From positions 4,651,001-4,715,000 of the forward strand of contig NZ_AP028664.1 of the NCBI RefSeq assembly GCF_041154455.1: a DNA stretch of 64,000 bases. The letters run 5' to 3'. Under the pieces are notes generated by a model, which saw only the letters and a list, made by a program, of their open reading frames with translations, was not told where the DNA came from and ran no database searches. How positions within the stretch are numbered: the stretch's first letter is position 1; every line of letters begins with the position of its first letter. A program made the translations under genes and the position numbers. This document shows positions 61,941-64,000 of this stretch, in pieces. Origin of the DNA: Variovorax sp. V213. GTDB taxonomy: Bacteria; Pseudomonadota; Gammaproteobacteria; Burkholderiales; Burkholderiaceae_C.

Positions 61941-62513
61941 ATGAAAAAACTCGTGATTGCAGTGGGCGTTTCGGTCTTGCTCGGCGCTTGCGCGGGCGGC
62001 ATGGGCATGAGCGGCAGCAACGCCACGTCGTCGAATCCGATGGTGGGCGGCGCCGCGATGGTCCCGACGAAAGACATCGTCGACAACGCCGTGAATTCGA
62101 AGGACCACACCACGCTGGTCGCCGCGGTGAAGGCCGCGGACCTGGTGAGCACGCTGAAGAGCCCCGGCCCGTTCACCGTCTTCGCGCCGACGAACGCGGC
62201 CTTTTCGGCACTGCCGGCCGGCACGGTCGACACCTTGCTCAAGCCCGAGAACAAGCCCACGCTCGCCAAGGTGCTGACCTACCACGTGGTGCCCGGCAAG
62301 ATGGACGGCGCGGCCCTCATGAACGCCATCAAGGCAGGCGGCGGCAAGGCCATGCTGAAGACCGCGAGCGGCGGCATGCTGACCGCGACGATGAGCGGCA
62401 GCAACGTGATGGTGAGCGACGCCAAGGGCGGCACGGCGACGGTGACCATCGCCAACGTCTACCAGTCGAACGGCGTGATCCACGTGGTGGACAAGGTGCT
62501 GCTGCCGGGCTGA
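61941..62513 (+). CDS. Fasciclin-domain lipoprotein
   Basis: 190 residues. Lipobox at Cys17 (LLGAC). One fasciclin domain: TTLVAAVKAADLVSTLKSPGPFTVFAPTNAAFSALPAG, then LAKVLTYHVVPGKMDGAALMNAIKAGGG and ATVTIANVYQSNGVIHVVDKVLLP. Fasciclin proteins mediate surface adhesion. AGGAG lies seven bases before the ATG. It precedes the convergent GcvA-like gene with a 33-bp gap. Confidence 0.92.
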   Translation: MKKLVIAVGVSVLLGACAGGMGMSGSNATSSNPMVGGAAMVPTKDIVDNAVNSKDHTTLVAAVKAADLVSTLKSPGPFTVFAPTNAAFSALPAGTVDTLLKPENKPTLAKVLTYHVVPGKMDGAALMNAIKAGGGKAMLKTASGGMLTATMSGSNVMVSDAKGGTATVTIANVYQSNGVIHVVDKVLLPG

Positions 62514-62546
62514 CCGTTCTCGCGCAAGAGGCGCGCGGCGGGCTTG

Positions 62547-63473
62547 TCAGGCCCGCCGCGCCGCCTCGGCTTCTTCGCGCAGCCATTGCGCGAACTCCTG
62601 CGCGTCGCGGTTGCCCGCGGCGCGCCTCGAGGTTTCGATGAAGTAGCCGCGGTGCGAGGCCACGCCCTCGCCGAGCGGCGCCACGAGCCTGCCCTCCTGC
62701 ACCAGCTCGCGCAGCAACGGCAGCCGGCCGATCACCACGCCCTGGCCCGCCACTGCAGCGGCCACCGCATCGGCGTACTGGGTGAAGCGCAGCGTGCTCT
62801 TCATGCGCAGGTCGTCGAGCCCCATCACCCGGAGCCAGGGCTCCCAGTCGATGGTAGGGGTCTCGCTGTGGTCGGGATATTCCACGGTCAGCAAGGTGAG
62901 CTTCGAAAAATCGGACAGCTCGCGCAGCGAGGCGGCGAGTTGCGGTGAGCACAGCGGGATCACCGACTCCTCGAACAGCGCCGGACCGATGCCGCGGCTG
63001 ATCGGCACGAAGCGCACCGCCAGGTCGATGCGGCTGCTCTCCAGGTCGAGCACGTCGAGCGTGGCCGACACCCGCACGTCGACCTGCGGGTGGCTGCCGG
63101 TGAAACGCACCAGCCTCGGAATGAGCCAGAGCGATGCGAAGCCCGGCGTGGTGGTGATCGCCACCTGCCGCGGCGCGGAACTGGCACGCACGCGCGCCGT
63201 GGCATCGCGCAGGCGCTCCAGGCTGTCGGTCACGGCCCGCTGCATGACGCCGCCCGCCTCGGTGAGCGCCAGCGCGCGGTGGCGCCGCTCGAACAGCAGC
63301 ACGCCCAGGCTGGCTTCGAGCTGCTGGATCTGGCGGCTCACGGCCGACTGGGTGAGGTGCAGTTCGCCGGCCGCCAGCGTGAAGCTCAGCCGGCGCGCCG
63401 CGGCCTCGAAACTGCGCAGCAGATCGAGTGGCGGGAGTTCGCCGGCCGGGGCTTTCACATTCTCTGAATGCAT
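62547..63473 (-). CDS. LysR-family regulator, GcvA-like
   Basis: 308 residues. Winged helix: LDLLRSFEAAARRLSFTLAAGELHLTQSAVSRQIQQLEASLGVLLFERRHR, and a GcvA-type effector domain with VAITTTPGFASLWLIPRLVRFTGSHPQVDVRVS. Start ATG 63473. It is divergent from the DUF2917 gene, with an inverted repeat in the 82-bp gap, so it may control that gene and itself. Confidence 0.9.
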   Translation of the reverse strand: MHSENVKAPAGELPPLDLLRSFEAAARRLSFTLAAGELHLTQSAVSRQIQQLEASLGVLLFERRHRALALTEAGGVMQRAVTDSLERLRDATARVRASSAPRQVAITTTPGFASLWLIPRLVRFTGSHPQVDVRVSATLDVLDLESSRIDLAVRFVPISRGIGPALFEESVIPLCSPQLAASLRELSDFSKLTLLTVEYPDHSETPTIDWEPWLRVMGLDDLRMKSTLRFTQYADAVAAAVAGQGVVIGRLPLLRELVQEGRLVAPLGEGVASHRGYFIETSRRAAGNRDAQEFAQWLREEAEAARRA

Positions 63474-63524
63474 GCAACGAGTTCCAAATGACCGCGTGTA
63501 GGAGGGAGAACTACTCACTATATT

Positions 63525-63541
63525 CATTCGTATCACGAATG
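63525..63541. promoter_or_regulatory. Candidate LysR operator before the DUF2917 gene
   Basis: CATTCGT at 63525-63531 and ACGAATG at 63535-63541 are perfect inverted repeats with a three-base spacer, the T-N11-A form typical of LysR sites. It ends 14 bp before the DUF2917 start at 63556. A similar half-site pair, CATTC-TCT-GAATG, lies at 63458-63470 inside the start of the regulator gene. Confidence 0.5.
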
Positions 63542-63555
63542 CAATGGAGCTTGCC

Positions 63556-63879
63556 ATGAGCACCCGCCGGAACCTCTCTCCCCGTTTCCACGTCAGCCTG
63601 CCGACCCGTTCCATCTTTGCCGTGCCCGACGGCGCGGGCGTGGGCATCGAATGCCGCAGCGGCTCGGTGTGGGTCACGCTCGACCGCGACCCGCGCGACG
63701 TCGTGCTGGCGCCGGGCGAACGCTTCGAGGGCACCGAACACCGGCGCGTGCTGGTCTCCGCGCTGGAGGCTTCGTGCATCACCGTCTCGGATGCGCAGCC
63801 CGCGGCCATGCCGCTGCCCGTGCCGGCAGGCCGCCGGTCGCCTTGGCGACTGCTGCCTCTGGGGTTGTCCCCGGCTTGA
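63556..63879 (+). CDS. DUF2917 protein
   Basis: 107 residues. The domain consists of RFHVSLPTRSIFAVPDGAGVGIECRSGSVWVTLDRDPRDVVLAPGERFEGTEHRRVLVSALEASCITV, a cupin-like beta barrel characteristic of DUF2917, found almost only in Burkholderiales. The ATG at 63556 has GGAG six bases upstream; an ATG at 63544 is also in frame. Function unknown. Divergent from a GcvA-like regulator. Confidence 0.85.
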   Translation: MSTRRNLSPRFHVSLPTRSIFAVPDGAGVGIECRSGSVWVTLDRDPRDVVLAPGERFEGTEHRRVLVSALEASCITVSDAQPAAMPLPVPAGRRSPWRLLPLGLSPA

Positions 63880-63933
63880 CCTGAAGACCCCCGGCATCGA
63901 ACCTCGATGCCATGGACTTTCCACGCACCGAAC

Positions 63934-63960
63934 GCCGCCGTCCCGACGGGCGGCTTTTTT
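63934..63960 (+). terminator. Rho-independent terminator after the DUF2917 gene
   Basis: GCCGCC at 63934-63939 pairs with GGCGGC at 63949-63954, with an inner GTC/GAC pair, and is followed by six T. It lies about 55 bp past the stop. Confidence 0.75.
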
Positions 63961-64000
63961 GCATTGGGCGTCCGGTTCACGCTGTTTTCTTTTCGAGAAG

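Noticed and set aside
1..64000. tRNA, rRNA, CRISPR arrays or insertion sequences
   Set aside because: None was seen: no direct-repeat/spacer pattern, no transposase and no rRNA-like stretch. A covariance-model search for tRNAs was not possible here.

Overview
The window is a high-G+C chromosomal segment of a betaproteobacterium of the Comamonadaceae type. Variovorax or a close relative fits best, on the strength of a Bug-family solute receptor, a DUF2917 gene beside a GcvA-like LysR regulator, two hybrid kinases with an HDLRQP phosphoacceptor box, and the argS/SPOR/dsbA and lptA/lptB/rpoN gene orders. Species is inferred from protein character only. Genes are tightly packed, many with ATGA or GTGA overlaps. 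I see no rRNA, tRNA, CRISPR array or insertion sequence.

Layout. 1-3111: the tail of an ABC-type substrate-binding protein, a hybrid sensor kinase and a GT-A-like glycosyltransferase, all overlapping. 3122-10831 (minus): a two-partner secretion unit in the order CHAT protease-like protein, an 18-codon micro-ORF, TpsB transporter, TpsA exoprotein, joined by near-zero junctions. 10975-16968: a stress-flavoured group with HPII-type catalase plus a small membrane protein, a transglutaminase-like protein, a stand-alone LigD polymerase domain, an aspartoacylase-family enzyme and a small hydrophilic protein. 16976-20968: rpe, apaG, a structured non-coding stretch, a CPA2 antiporter and a YbdK-type ligase. 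20975-22687: a GlxA-type regulator divergent from a cysteine hydrolase.

22713-31761: thiL and its usual partners pgpA and pncC are separated by about 6 kb holding a DUF3053 lipoprotein and a LysR / Bug receptor / FAD monooxygenase / MFS module. 31751-38736: an MFS transporter, a SEC-C protein, an FMN glutamate-synthase-like protein with a kinase-like partner, a PIN-domain gene with no ordinary start codon, a small secreted protein and an RlmL-type methyltransferase. 38778-44340: a second hybrid kinase, a cytochrome b561 / YceI / YceI run, an internally deleted lysE relic and a phospholipase D-family lipoprotein. 44351-50888 (minus): argS, SPOR protein, dsbA, then lptA, lptB, rpoN. 51019-54056: a PsiF-repeat protein, a fused spermidine-synthase-like membrane protein and a DUF2214 protein.

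54123-60471: a carboxylic-acid CoA module (LysR, CaiB-type CoA transferase, HMG-CoA-lyase-like enzyme) divergent from an IclR regulator across a shared promoter and palindrome, then malate synthase G. These could act together: activate an acid to its CoA ester, cleave it to acetyl-CoA, and condense acetyl-CoA with glyoxylate. 60524-63879: a two-gene unit of unknown function behind a terminator-like hairpin, a fasciclin lipoprotein, and a GcvA-like regulator divergent from a DUF2917 gene.

Best candidates for new biology are the CHAT / micro-ORF / TPS unit, the structured region after apaG, the hairpin-led unknown two-gene operon, and the IclR divergent promoter. The rest is ordinary chromosomal backbone.
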